The notes: generated from the letters alone by a model not told the origin. A DNA stretch of 64,000 bases from Armatimonadota bacterium (GCA_028871815.1 JAGWMJ010000005.1:62001-126000), one strand, 5' to 3'; counted from the stretch's first letter, positions 36,610 to 45,362 are shown. Numbers and translations are program-made.

Positions 36610-36996
36610 ATGACAGCGCCCACAGAAGCAAAACTGATTGCCATCGCGCCTCAATTTCTGGTGCCAGACCTGCAGGCGGCCCTCGATTTTTATCTCGAAC
36701 GGCTGGGCTTTCGCATCGCCTTCCGGTACAGCGATTTCTACGCCGCGGTAGAGCGCGATGGAATGATGATCCATCTCAAGCATTCCGACGAGCCAGACCC
36801 CGGCCGCCGCACCAAACAGCACGGCGACCACCTGGATGCCTACATCAGCGTGACTGGTGTGGTGGCCCTGTACGAGGAATACCAGCGGCGCGGCGTTGCG
36901 TTTGCCCAGCCGCTTCAGGCCACAGCGTGGGGCACACAGGAGTTTGTTGTTTGGGATAACAGCGGCTACATTCTCTACTTCGGCCAACCATCCTGA
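36610..36996 (+). CDS. VOC (glyoxalase/bleomycin-resistance) family protein
   Basis: A 128-residue one-module-pair VOC protein. It opens APQFLVPDLQAALDFYLERLGFR, the typical first beta-alpha unit, and ends with FVVWDNSGYILYFGQ, the typical last strand with D-x-x-G-Y-x-L-x-F. Members bind a metal or small hydrophobic ligand and act as isomerases, dioxygenases or antibiotic-binding proteins. Metal ligands cannot be placed with certainty; candidates are His36-type positions near the first strand, His93-region residues and the Tyr/Phe near the end. It is single, with no operon partner. Substrate unknown. Confidence 0.85.
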   Translation: MTAPTEAKLIAIAPQFLVPDLQAALDFYLERLGFRIAFRYSDFYAAVERDGMMIHLKHSDEPDPGRRTKQHGDHLDAYISVTGVVALYEEYQRRGVAFAQPLQATAWGTQEFVVWDNSGYILYFGQPS

Positions 36997-37958
36997 CAAC
37001 TGCCCGACCGTCGTCGTTCTGCCGTCCGATCGGCGCGTCGAGTACCACGACAGAGCATCAGGTACGCCATGGGACTGTTGCCACTTAGGCTGCCTATGCG
37101 ACCTACCGATATGGTGACCGTTTGGCTGGCTCCTGAAGATCGGGACTTCACACGCCGTGCGCTGCGTAGCGCGGAAGGTGGGTAAAGAGACAGGCAGGGT
37201 TGCGAGTCGTCCGGTGCCGTTCTCATACCAGCCGGTCGGCCCAACTCTACACTTGTCGCGAGCTCGCGCTCCTGTGCATCGTCATCCTTCTAACGCCTCA
37301 GTACGCGATCGCCCCGCATGCGTAACGATGCAGGGCGGGCTGGCAGGCGAAAGAGGCGTGCTCTCCCGGCTGCGAGACCTTCGCGACACCTTAACCGCCA
37401 TCACCAGCTTCGTGGCGCCAGCGACGATGCGTGGCCTCGTTGACCTGCTCCCGGTTGGGCCGCCGGGCGTGTTCGTGAGCGGAGTCAAACTTTACACAGG
37501 GCATATCCACTTTGATAATGGGCTATGGGGGCGGCGACCGAAGAGTGGATGGAAGGCACGGACCCCGAAGAACCGGTCCGGACGGGCACGGGACAACCGC
37601 AGATCGGCGCTCGCCAACCTGCAACAAGAACCGGGAAAACCGCAAGCATTGAAAGATGTGTTCATCCCCGTCATCGCGGTCGTCGCGTGTGTTGGCTCGC
37701 ACAGCCTCAGAGGCGATTGCAGCGCATTTTGAGAGCGGCGATTCTGCGAGAATCGCCGCTCTCAGTCGCGTTGCAGCGCGGGCCAACCGTACGATATCCC
37801 GGCAGCATTGCGATGCTGCGACGGGTCTGTGGCGAACCGGCCCTGCCGGTTCGTCGGGGCGTTTGACAGCGGATTTGCACGTTCGCGGCCGTCATCCGCG
37901 CTGCCGCCAGACATTGAGAAGGCTCAGGTCCTTACTCCGCGCTAGCAGCGCGATCCAT
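36997..37958. other. Gene-poor stretch with hairpins
   Basis: Nearly 1 kb without a supported gene. The longest frame (37157-37732, 191 codons, plus) is Arg/Pro-rich, has no Shine-Dalgarno sequence or recognised domain, and is treated as spurious. The notable content is the group of perfect hairpins at 37731-37853. Confidence 0.5.
37731..37853. repeat. Cluster of three perfect inverted repeats
   Basis: Three hairpins within 123 bases: arms gagagcggcgattc and gaatcgccgctctc (37731-37744 and 37750-37763, 5-base loop); cagcat and atgctg (37803-37808 and 37813-37818); cgaaccggc and gccggttcg (37833-37841 and 37845-37853, 3-base loop). None is followed by a T tract. Their density is far above that of neighbouring DNA and may mark a mobile repeat (REP/MITE-like) or a structured RNA. 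Confidence 0.6.
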
Positions 37959-37988
37959 TGCCGTTGAGGGCGTACGGCGGTGTATAAT
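37959..37988 (+). promoter_or_regulatory. Promoter placed for a leaderless DinB transcript
   Basis: -35 TTGCCG (37959-37964) and a perfect -10 TATAAT (37983-37988) with 18-bp spacing. The GTG start of the DinB gene is at 37994, six bases after the -10, so transcription would begin at or within the start codon. Confidence 0.5.
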
Positions 37989-37993
37989 GCCGT

Positions 37994-38479
37994 GTGCCCA
38001 CATCACGCAGAGACATCATCAAGGGCCGGCTCGCAACGGCCCGCAAGTGGCTCGATTCGGTAACCGTTCGCCTCACGCCAGACCTGATGGACTGGGCGCC
38101 GGCCGAAGGCATGCGCACCGTGGGCGGTCAGCTTGCAGAAATCGTGAGTGTTGAGCTGCCGCTCGTTCCATTTATGAAAAACGGCGTAGCGATGACCGAT
38201 GCTGAAATGAACGCCGTTGTTGGGGATTGGGACGACTTGGAGAACATGAAGCAGAAGCTCGTTGATATCCGCAACTCCACCTTGCTGTATCTCGCCTCGC
38301 TTTCGGAAGCGGAGTTGGACGCGCCAAGTACGGTCAGTGAGGACTGGTATGGCTGTTTCTGGCAGCCAGGCGAGCCGCGTGCCGAGCATTTTGTAAACAT
38401 CGCCGAGCACGAGTACTACCACGCCGGCCAACTTATCTCCTATATGTGGTTCAGAGGCGATGATCCCTACCGATGGTGA
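37994..38479 (+). CDS. DinB-family protein
   Basis: A 161-residue four-helix DinB/YfiT-like protein with about residues 8-150 forming the bundle. The C-terminal metal motif HEYYHAGQL is present (two histidines, about 139-147). The first histidine of the usual triad, normally in a GHLAWHE-like segment, is replaced: the equivalent region reads GGQLAEIVSVEL. Metal binding is therefore doubtful. Related proteins act as thiol-dependent transferases or are of unknown function. The start is GTG directly after a TATAAT box, so the mRNA may be leaderless. Confidence 0.82.
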   Translation: MPTSRRDIIKGRLATARKWLDSVTVRLTPDLMDWAPAEGMRTVGGQLAEIVSVELPLVPFMKNGVAMTDAEMNAVVGDWDDLENMKQKLVDIRNSTLLYLASLSEAELDAPSTVSEDWYGCFWQPGEPRAEHFVNIAEHEYYHAGQLISYMWFRGDDPYRW

Positions 38480-38660
38480 GTGCCGGAGCCGGACTGGAGC
38501 ATGCGCCGTCGCCGGCGCGCATTAAACGGTATTCGCGCGGTAGCGGCCACAGCTTTCGGGCTGCGACGCAGCCATACCAGAGACGGCAACGTTATGCCGG
38601 CACAAACCTTTCCGGCTATGGCCCGTAGCAGCGGGTAAACTAACCAGCCGCGCACACTAC

Positions 38661-38750
38661 GGAGTGATGTCCGAGTTGGTCTAAGGAGCACGACTGGAAA
38701 TCGTGTAGCGGGCGAAAGCTTGCTCGAGGGTTCGAATCCCTCTCACTCCG
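38661..38750 (+). tRNA. tRNA-Ser (GGA anticodon)
   Basis: A 90-base class II tRNA. The acceptor arm is GGAGTGA (38661-38667) paired with TCACTCC (38743-38749), followed by discriminator G at 38750. The anticodon stem cacga/tcgtg encloses the loop ctggaaa with anticodon GGA. A long variable arm (about 38706-38726) and a T loop ggttcgaatcc complete it. CCA is not encoded. It reads UCC and UCU serine codons. Confidence 0.96.
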
Positions 38751-38799
38751 CGTTTAGCCGCTGCGCCCGCACCTTGCCGGGCGCAGAAACTGCAGAACC

Positions 38800-40281
38800 T
38801 TGACAGAACGCTTCCGGCCAGCCTCCCGATTGGTACGTCGCGCTATCCGCGCGCTGATTCTGGGCCTCACCGTGGTGCTGGTCTACTTCGGTGGCCAGGG
38901 CGCGGCCTTCGTTTACCGGCACCACCTTGCCAATGAGGTGGGCGACGCGTGGCACTTTGCGCCCGTAGCCGGGTTCTCGCGCCGTACCCGTTTCCTGGTG
39001 ATTGCGCCACACCCGGACGATGAGGCGCTGGGCGCCTCCGGCGCTATCCAACAGACGCTCGAGGCGGGCGGCGCGGTCTGCGTGGTGGTTGTAACCAATG
39101 GCGATGGCTTTGCCACTGCCGTCAAGCGTCAGTTCCGCACGATGACCCCAACGCCCGCCAATTATGTGGCGTTTGGCGAAATGCGCCAGCAAGAGACGCT
39201 GCGCGCCATGCGCGTCCTTGGCGTACCATCAGCCAACGTTGACTTCCTCGGTTATCCCGATGGTGGCGTCAACCATATCTGGATGAACCACTGGTCGCCG
39301 CTCGATCCCTATCTATCGCGAGATACGCGCAGCCGGCGATCGCCCTACACGCTGGCATATCGGCAGGGCGCACCGTATTGTGGCGCCGCCATTCTCGCCG
39401 ACCTTCGGCAGATTATGGTGCAGTTTCAGCCAACCGTGATTGCCGTATGCCATCCCGATGAGGATCATCCGGACCATCGCGCAGTAGCGGCGTTCACCGA
39501 CCTTGCTCTACAAACTGTGCGCGACGGGCCGAGTCCGCCGGCATGGTCCCGTTCGGCTCTGCTTATCCACTATCTCATCCACCGCGGCGACTGGCCGCTG
39601 CCGCAGGGCTTGGACGCCCGCGACCCGCTCCTTCCGCCGGCCGAAATGGCAGCGCTGGATACGCAGTGGCGAGAGCTTCCAGTTACCACCGGCCAGGAGG
39701 AAAACAAGGAGCAGGCGATCCGTATGTACGCAACGCAGATGGCGATTATGCAGCCGTTTCTGCAATCGTTCGTCCGCGCAACCGAACTGTACGGAACCAT
39801 ACAAGAGGGTTCCGTCCCAATACTTGCCAACCAGGCCGGACTGCAGCACGTTCAGTGGTCGGCAGTGGTGCCGGCGCTCCTCGACCCGGTGCGCGACAAC
39901 ATGCTGGCAGATCTGCAGGGCAGCGGAGACATTCGTGCCCTGTACGTATGTCACGACAGCCGGCGCGTCTATTTCCGGATGGAGCTGCGGCAGCGGCCAA
40001 CTCAGGCGTTCCGGTACTCGTTCACCGTGAGGCCGTTTCGGGAGGTGGACTTGAGTCCGGACGCCGCTCTGGAAGTGGATGTTGGCGCCGGTGGCAAGAA
40101 CGTAGCGGATCCCCCCGGACTGACCACGAAATGGACCTCGGACTCGGTGCAGGCCAGCGTGCCGATCGCCGACCTCGACCCGTCTACGGACCATCCTCTC
40201 CAATTCATCAGCATTTCCGGCACCGCCTCGCTAGCGGGAGTGACTGTGGATGTAACCGGCGCCCGGATCCTCGCTTGGTAG
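38800..40281 (+). CDS. PIG-L/LmbE-type N-acetylglucosaminyl deacetylase, membrane anchored
   Basis: Zinc-dependent deacetylase of 493 residues from a TTG start that has no clear Shine-Dalgarno sequence; a later start is possible. An N-terminal transmembrane helix (~16-32) precedes the catalytic domain, which begins FLVIAPHPDDEALG. Metal ligands are His71 and Asp74 in PHPDDE and His226 in HPDEDHPDHRA. The catalytic domain ends near residue 330. The final ~150 residues form a beta-rich extension that family members usually lack. The substrate is unknown; family enzymes deacetylate GlcNAc-linked intermediates such as mycothiol, bacillithiol or GPI precursors. The stop overlaps nadD's start. Confidence 0.9.
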   Translation: MTERFRPASRLVRRAIRALILGLTVVLVYFGGQGAAFVYRHHLANEVGDAWHFAPVAGFSRRTRFLVIAPHPDDEALGASGAIQQTLEAGGAVCVVVVTNGDGFATAVKRQFRTMTPTPANYVAFGEMRQQETLRAMRVLGVPSANVDFLGYPDGGVNHIWMNHWSPLDPYLSRDTRSRRSPYTLAYRQGAPYCGAAILADLRQIMVQFQPTVIAVCHPDEDHPDHRAVAAFTDLALQTVRDGPSPPAWSRSALLIHYLIHRGDWPLPQGLDARDPLLPPAEMAALDTQWRELPVTTGQEENKEQAIRMYATQMAIMQPFLQSFVRATELYGTIQEGSVPILANQAGLQHVQWSAVVPALLDPVRDNMLADLQGSGDIRALYVCHDSRRVYFRMELRQRPTQAFRYSFTVRPFREVDLSPDAALEVDVGAGGKNVADPPGLTTKWTSDSVQASVPIADLDPSTDHPLQFISISGTASLAGVTVDVTGARILAW

Positions 40282-40889
40282 GTGCCGGAAACCAGCAAGT
40301 TCGGATTGGTGTTCTCGGCGGGGTGTTCAATCCGATCCACTTTGGGCATCTGCAGGTTGCCGAGGAAGCCGTTCGGGTATTGGGACTTCATACGCTGCTG
40401 GTTATGCCAAATGGCTACCCGCCGCACAAGTTCGGCGAAGCGCTGGCGCTGCCCGGTCATCGGCTGGCGATGGCGCAGTTAGCCATTCTTGGCCACCAGC
40501 GATTTGAATGCTGCGAAATCGAGATGGCGCCACCGGGTCCGCACTATACCGTTGATACCATGAGTGCGCTATTGCTGCGCTACCCAGGCGCCGACTTCTG
40601 GCAGATAATTGGCGCAGATACGCTGCCGCAACTCGCCGGCTGGCGCGGCATCGACGCACTTTGCAAGATGGTCCGGTTTTGTGTTGCAGCGCGTGGTTGT
40701 GCTGAACCGGCCGCGCATTCTGTGGCTTCCGTACCGTACCGTGGTGCACGCGTAACGGCCCTCGAGATGCCACCGAATAGTATTAGTTCCAGCGATATCC
40801 GGGACCGTGTTCGACGAGGCCAGTCGATCCGTGAGCTAACACCGGCCGCCGTTTGCGAGTATATTGAACAGCACAATCTGTATCGCTGA
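40275..40889 (+). CDS. nadD: Nicotinate-nucleotide adenylyltransferase
   Basis: Converts nicotinate mononucleotide and ATP to deamido-NAD in NAD synthesis. From the TTG at 40275, overlapping the previous stop codon by 7 bases, it has 204 residues, the family length. The nucleotidyl-transferase motif GGVFNPIHFGHL spans about 15-26, and ISSSDIRDR near residue 170 is the C-terminal ISSTxIR signature. The frame is open far upstream (to 39543) but without homology there. It is followed by rsfS, the usual nadD-rsfS order. The start is inferred from the conserved N-terminus. Confidence 0.93.
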   Translation: MVGAGNQQVRIGVLGGVFNPIHFGHLQVAEEAVRVLGLHTLLVMPNGYPPHKFGEALALPGHRLAMAQLAILGHQRFECCEIEMAPPGPHYTVDTMSALLLRYPGADFWQIIGADTLPQLAGWRGIDALCKMVRFCVAARGCAEPAAHSVASVPYRGARVTALEMPPNSISSSDIRDRVRRGQSIRELTPAAVCEYIEQHNLYR

Positions 40890-40912
40890 TGGCGTGCGCG
40901 GGAGATGAGCCG

Positions 40913-41389
40913 ATGCCGGCGCGTAAGAAACAGGCCGAACAAACTACCGATTCTGAGTTCCGATGCCGTCTGGTGGCCGCAGCGGCCGACTCACTGCGCG
41001 CGTCCGACATTGTGGCGCTGGACCTACGTCCGCTCACAATCATTGCCGACTTCTTTGTGATCTGTACAGGCAAATCCAGTGTGCAGATTCGCTCCATTGC
41101 CGACCGGATGGAGGAGCGAATGCGCGCACAAGGTTACCGGAAGCACCGGATTGAAGGATATCGCGACGGCACGTGGATTCTTCTGGATTATGGCGACGTG
41201 GTTGCCCACGTGATGGCCGCCGAAGCTCGTGAATTCTACAATCTGGAGACGTTCTGGGCAGCGGCCGAGCGCCTGGAGTTGGTGCTGGACGTTGAGTCCA
41301 CTGCCACCCCACCGGAGCTGCCGGCCGTGCGGACCACCTCCGCTCGCACGCGTACAACAAAGAGCCCGGCGCTTCAAATCCAGACCTGA
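40913..41389 (+). CDS. rsfS: Ribosomal silencing factor RsfS
   Basis: Binds ribosomal protein L14 and blocks subunit joining when nutrients are low. The ATG at 40913 has GGAG eight bases upstream and gives 158 residues; an ATG at 40889 overlapping the nadD stop would add eight residues. The conserved core SLRASDIVALDLRPLTIIAD and the segment GDVVAHVMAAEAREFYNLETFW are diagnostic. The last ~30 residues (after LELVLDVE) are a variable tail. Part of the nadD-rsfS-gmk-coaBC-rodA run. Confidence 0.94.
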   Translation: MPARKKQAEQTTDSEFRCRLVAAAADSLRASDIVALDLRPLTIIADFFVICTGKSSVQIRSIADRMEERMRAQGYRKHRIEGYRDGTWILLDYGDVVAHVMAAEAREFYNLETFWAAAERLELVLDVESTATPPELPAVRTTSARTRTTKSPALQIQT

Positions 41390-41410
41390 TCGCGGTACGA
41401 CGACGCTGCA

Positions 41411-42331
41411 ATGGAAACTCCGGAAGCGCATCAGAGCTCGAACCCGACGCCTGCCACCGGATCTGGTAACGGCGACGCGATACGCGACGACCCACAGCAG
41501 CGACGTAAGGTAGAGGCGGAGTTGGCGCGTCTGGGACTTGCTCCAGACGCCATCCGCCGCTTCGTGGATAGTGACGCGCATGCTGCGGACCGCCCTCCAG
41601 CAGATATTGCCAAACCACGAGCCGCTGCGGTCGGAAAAGCGTCACTTGAATCGCTTGCAGCGATGGCCGCCGAGTTGGCAGCAGCCAATGCGTCCAAACG
41701 ACTGGAAGAGCTGAAGCAGGTCGATTTGGGCCTTCCACCGGTTCGCGAAGTGACCCGTGAGGAGGCCGAACGTGCGGAAACGATGCTGCGCGAGGCGCAG
41801 ATGCTTCGGCGACGCGAAAAGTGGAACGATGCCATCGCCAAATGCCACGAAGCAATCAACGTGGCCCCTACCGACGCGGCCGGGATCGAGATGCTGGGCG
41901 ACCTCTACCAGAGCGTTGGACGAGTCCAGGAAGCCATGGCGGCATACAAGCATGCGGTCACCATCAATCCCAAGCGAGTAGGCGCTGAGCGGAAGTTTGG
42001 GGATCTTCTCATGCGGCAGGAGCAATGGTCGCACGGTGATCCGGAGGCGATGCCGGTCAATCCCTTCGCGGCCGTTCTACTCTCCATGCTCATCCCGGGC
42101 GCCGGACAGATCCACAATCACGACACGCTCAAGGGCATTGTCTGCCTGGTGCTTGACGGCGTATTCGGCTGGGTGCTCACGGCTACGTCGGTCGGCTTTC
42201 CGGCGTTTCGAACCGGGCGAGGGCTCCATACCACCCCGTTTGTTACGATGGCAGTTGCCGGCATATACTACATTGCGGTTTTGATGGACGCAAACCTCGT
42301 GGCACGCGCTGGAGGTAAACATCGCGACTGA
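41411..42331 (+). CDS. TPR protein with C-terminal membrane domain
   Basis: A 306-residue protein. Residues 1-75 are low-complexity and charged. About 115-200 form two tetratricopeptide repeats (WNDAIAKCHEAINVAPTDA and GRVQEAMAAYKHAVTINPKR cores). From ~218 there are about three hydrophobic segments (AAVLLSMLIPGAGQ, GIVCLVLDGVFGWVLTA, TPFVTMAVAGIYYIAVLMDA), ending with a short charged tail. The GAGQ segment resembles DUF5683 or TM2-like membrane modules. It may place a TPR scaffold at the membrane. It sits between rsfS and gmk in a closely spaced run (21 and 13 bp gaps). Function unknown. Confidence 0.82.
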   Translation: METPEAHQSSNPTPATGSGNGDAIRDDPQQRRKVEAELARLGLAPDAIRRFVDSDAHAADRPPADIAKPRAAAVGKASLESLAAMAAELAAANASKRLEELKQVDLGLPPVREVTREEAERAETMLREAQMLRRREKWNDAIAKCHEAINVAPTDAAGIEMLGDLYQSVGRVQEAMAAYKHAVTINPKRVGAERKFGDLLMRQEQWSHGDPEAMPVNPFAAVLLSMLIPGAGQIHNHDTLKGIVCLVLDGVFGWVLTATSVGFPAFRTGRGLHTTPFVTMAVAGIYYIAVLMDANLVARAGGKHRD

Positions 42332-42344
42332 TTTTGATGCCCCG

Positions 42345-43031
42345 ATGACTACAGACCAGTCGGCAGCGAATCGCGGTATCGCCTGGGGCCGATGCGTACG
42401 TTCCGCTGGGCGGCTTTTCGTGCTCAGTGGTCCATCGGGCGTGGGTAAGGACACGCTCTTTGCACAGTCGCGCCAGCAGCTGAGCCAGATGGAGCGAAGC
42501 GTCAGCTGCACCACGCGGAAGCCGCGCCTGGGTGAGCGCGACGGCGTTGACTACCACTTTTGGAGCGAGGAACGTTTCTCCGAATCGGTAAGCAGCGGAG
42601 ATTTTCTCGAATCCGCGGAATATGGCGGCAACTGGTACGGCACGCTCCGGGATCCGGTGGTGCACTTGCTGTCTACGGGCATCGACGTGATGCTGATTAT
42701 CGAAGTGAAGGGCGCGCTAAAGGCGCGGGCAAGTATTCCCGATGCCGTGTTGATCTATGTAGCGCCACCCAGCTTCGCCGAACTGCGACGGCGGCTTGAG
42801 AACCGGCCCGACTTTAGCGCCGAGAAGATCGCAGCCCGGCTGGCGATAGCCGTTGAGGAGCTTGCCAGCGTTCCGGAGTACGACTACCTGATTGTAAACC
42901 AGCAACTGGATGCGGCCGCTGCGCAGCTTTCGGAGGTGGTGCGTTCAGAGCGCCTTCGCATCGATCCGGTGGCCGCGGCATCCCTGGCGTCCGGCCTTCA
43001 ACGCGAGCTGGTGGCGCCACGAAATGGCTGA
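42345..43031 (+). CDS. gmk: Guanylate kinase
   Basis: Phosphorylates GMP to GDP. It has 228 residues; the P-loop GPSGVGKDT is at 29-37, and the GMP-binding TTRKPRLGERDGVDYHF segment is at about 56-72. The Walker A motif has Asp36 where Ser or Gly is more usual. Residues 1-20 before the fold are non-conserved, so a later start is possible. The 3' end overlaps coaBC by 8 bases. The order differs from the common gmk-rpoZ-coaBC in that no omega-subunit gene lies between. Confidence 0.94.
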   Translation: MTTDQSAANRGIAWGRCVRSAGRLFVLSGPSGVGKDTLFAQSRQQLSQMERSVSCTTRKPRLGERDGVDYHFWSEERFSESVSSGDFLESAEYGGNWYGTLRDPVVHLLSTGIDVMLIIEVKGALKARASIPDAVLIYVAPPSFAELRRRLENRPDFSAEKIAARLAIAVEELASVPEYDYLIVNQQLDAAAAQLSEVVRSERLRIDPVAAASLASGLQRELVAPRNG

Positions 43032-44244
43032 GCATTCCGGGCCGTCGATCCTGTTGTGTGTTGGCGGCAGTATAGCGGCATACAAAGCCGCGGACCTCTG
43101 CAGCGGCCTGCTGAAGCTGGGCGCTGAGGTGACCGTGGCCCTAACGGCCTCCGCGACGAGATTCATAGGGCCGGCCACGTTCCGCGGCCTGACAGGCTCG
43201 GATCCGCTGACCGACGTATTTGATGAGCCGATCGCGCACCGGATGGCACACATTGCAGTGGCGCAACACGCCGCTCTGGTACTTGTAGCGCCAGCGACGG
43301 CAAACCTGCTTGCCAAAATGGCTGCCGGCATCGCCGATGACATCGTTACCACATGCTTGCTGGCTGTGCCCAAACAGACACCGGTGCTAGCTGCACCAGC
43401 CATGAACACGGCGATGTGGGAGCATGCCGCAACGCGGGCCAATGTTGAGCTGCTGCAGAAGCGCGGGGTGCAGTTGATACCGCCCGACTCCGGCCTTCTT
43501 GCATGTGGCGATATTGGCGAAGGACGGCTTGCCAACGTGGCCACGATAATGGCCGAAGTACAGAGCCGCCTTGCTGTGTCCACCAGCCTCGCCGGCCTAC
43601 GTGTGCTGATTACCGCCGGCGCCACGCGTGAGCCGCTGGACCCCATCCGGTTTCTATCTAACCGCTCCAGCGGAAAGATGGGCTTTGCCCTCGCCGAAGT
43701 TGCCAGGGAGCGCGGCGCCGCTGTGACCGTCCTGGCAGGCTTCACCACGGCGCCAGAGCCGGCCGGCATCCGCGTGGTGCGCGCATCGTCAGCAGCAGAG
43801 ATGCATGCTTTGGCGCTCGACCTGTGCGGCGAAACCGATGTGATTATCGCGGCGGCCGCGGTAGCCGACTACACGCCCGTGGCGCCCGCCTCGGCAAAAC
43901 TGAAGAAGCTGCAGAGCGGCGAGAAGCTGACGGTGGAGTTCGTGCGAACGCCCGACATCCTCGCAGATATCTCCGCGGCACGTCGCCCGGGCCAGACCAT
44001 CGTGGGCTTCGCCGCCGAAACGCACGACCTCGCAGCCCATGCGCGCCAGAAACTAAAATCCAAGGCACTCGATCTGGTGGTTGGAAACAACGTAATGCGC
44101 CGCGGCGCCGGCTTTGAGACCGACACCAATGCCATTACCATCATCTGGCCGGACGGGCGGAGTGAAGAGCACGATGTGATGCCAAAGCGGGCTGTTGCCG
44201 ATCGCATCTGGGATGCGATTGAGCTTGCGCGCCGAAGTTCGTGA
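43024..44244 (+). CDS. coaBC: Bifunctional phosphopantothenoylcysteine decarboxylase/synthetase
   Basis: Two steps of coenzyme A synthesis. From the ATG at 43024 the protein has 406 residues. The CoaC flavoprotein half begins ILLCVGGSIAAYKAADL and carries PAMNTAMW (about 123-130) and the catalytic Cys in GLLACGDIGEGRL. The CoaB half starts at ITAGATREPLDPIRFLSNRSSGKMG, the usual linker, with the CTP-binding ADYTP segment after it. The gene overlaps the gmk 3' end by 8 bases and is overlapped by rodA's GTG start, so the three are translationally coupled. Confidence 0.96.
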   Translation: MAEHSGPSILLCVGGSIAAYKAADLCSGLLKLGAEVTVALTASATRFIGPATFRGLTGSDPLTDVFDEPIAHRMAHIAVAQHAALVLVAPATANLLAKMAAGIADDIVTTCLLAVPKQTPVLAAPAMNTAMWEHAATRANVELLQKRGVQLIPPDSGLLACGDIGEGRLANVATIMAEVQSRLAVSTSLAGLRVLITAGATREPLDPIRFLSNRSSGKMGFALAEVARERGAAVTVLAGFTTAPEPAGIRVVRASSAAEMHALALDLCGETDVIIAAAAVADYTPVAPASAKLKKLQSGEKLTVEFVRTPDILADISAARRPGQTIVGFAAETHDLAAHARQKLKSKALDLVVGNNVMRRGAGFETDTNAITIIWPDGRSEEHDVMPKRAVADRIWDAIELARRSS

Positions 44245-45356
44245 TTGCGCAGCTGCTCGATTCTCGCTACCGGCGCACGGTGGATTGGGCGCTTTTTGCC
44301 ATTACCGCAGTGCTGTGCGCACTCGGCATTGTGTTCATCTTCAGCGCTACCCGCGGCCTTCCGGGCGAGGCCTGGAAAAAACAGTTGTTGGCAATTGTGC
44401 TTGGCTGCTTTGCGCTGGTCGCTGCGATGCGCGTCGATTTTCATCGCTATACGCGCTACTGCACCCGCCTGTACGTTGCCACCCTGATTCTCCTCATTAT
44501 TGTGCTGAAAGCCGCACCGGCAACCAACGGAGCCGCCCGCTGGATCCGCATCGGAGGCTTTCCGTTTCAGCCGTCCGAGTTTGCGAAGCTCGTCGTCATC
44601 TATGGCCTGGCTGTTTTCCTCAAGAACCGGCAGGAAGAGATCGGCGAACTCCGGACGGTGCTGCTCTCCCTGGCGTGGGTAGCTGTACCGATGGCTCTTA
44701 TCTTCAAGCAGCCGGATCTTGGTACAGCGCTGGTCATATTTGCAATATGGCTAGGCATGGTGTTCATGGCCGGTGGTCGCCTCCGGCATATCGGCGGTCT
44801 CCTGGCGATTGGCGCCGTACTGTTCGTGGGGCTCTGGTTCAGCGGGCGGGTGTTGAAGCACTACCAAAAGAACCGGCTCATCGCATTTGTCAATCCGGAA
44901 GCCGAACCCAAGGAGGCCGGATATCACATCCTTCAGGCGCGCATCGCGATCGGTTCCGGCCAGATGTGGGGCCAGGGCTACCTCAAAGGCACCGAGGTTC
45001 ATGGCGGGTATATACCGGAGCGGCAATCGGACTTCATATTCACCGATATCGGTGAAGAGTGGGGCTTTGTAGGCGCACTCGCCGTTATCGGCCTTTACGT
45101 AGCGCTATTGTGGCGCGGTGCGCTTGTTGTGGCGGCGGCTTCACAGGATTTTCTCGGCCAGATGATCGCCACCGGAATCGTAACGATGTTGGCAGTGCAT
45201 GTGCTGGTGAATATCGGCATGAATGTGGGCATCATGCCGGTAACCGGGGTGCCGCTGCCGCTGATCTCGGTGGGGGGCAGCAACGTCGTCTCTACACTTA
45301 TCGCCGTGGGCCTGTTGCAATCGGTAGGCATCAGGCACCACCGCCTGCTCTTCTAG
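44241..45356 (+). CDS. rodA: RodA/FtsW-type peptidoglycan glycosyltransferase
   Basis: SEDS-family membrane glycosyltransferase polymerising lipid II during cell elongation or division. It has 371 residues with about ten transmembrane helices. Family landmarks are GAARWIRIGGFPFQPSEFAKL, then DLGTALVI and the C-terminal MPVTGVPLPLISVGGSNVVSTL. The gene begins at GTG overlapping the coaBC stop by 4 bases. No penicillin-binding protein partner is adjacent. The RodA rather than FtsW assignment rests on overall resemblance and is not certain. It is convergent with sucC; only six bases separate the two stop codons and no terminator is visible. Confidence 0.93.
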   Translation: MIAQLLDSRYRRTVDWALFAITAVLCALGIVFIFSATRGLPGEAWKKQLLAIVLGCFALVAAMRVDFHRYTRYCTRLYVATLILLIIVLKAAPATNGAARWIRIGGFPFQPSEFAKLVVIYGLAVFLKNRQEEIGELRTVLLSLAWVAVPMALIFKQPDLGTALVIFAIWLGMVFMAGGRLRHIGGLLAIGAVLFVGLWFSGRVLKHYQKNRLIAFVNPEAEPKEAGYHILQARIAIGSGQMWGQGYLKGTEVHGGYIPERQSDFIFTDIGEEWGFVGALAVIGLYVALLWRGALVVAAASQDFLGQMIATGIVTMLAVHVLVNIGMNVGIMPVTGVPLPLISVGGSNVVSTLIAVGLLQSVGIRHHRLLF

Positions 45357-45362
45357 CCCCAG

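Noticed and set aside
37157-37732. 191-codon plus-strand frame in the gene-poor stretch.
   Set aside because: Arg/Pro-rich, no ribosome-binding site or motif, and overlapped by equally plausible frames on the other strand. A decayed gene cannot be excluded.
37731-37853. CRISPR array or tandem repeat.
   Set aside because: The hairpins differ from each other in sequence and spacing; there are no direct repeats or cas genes.
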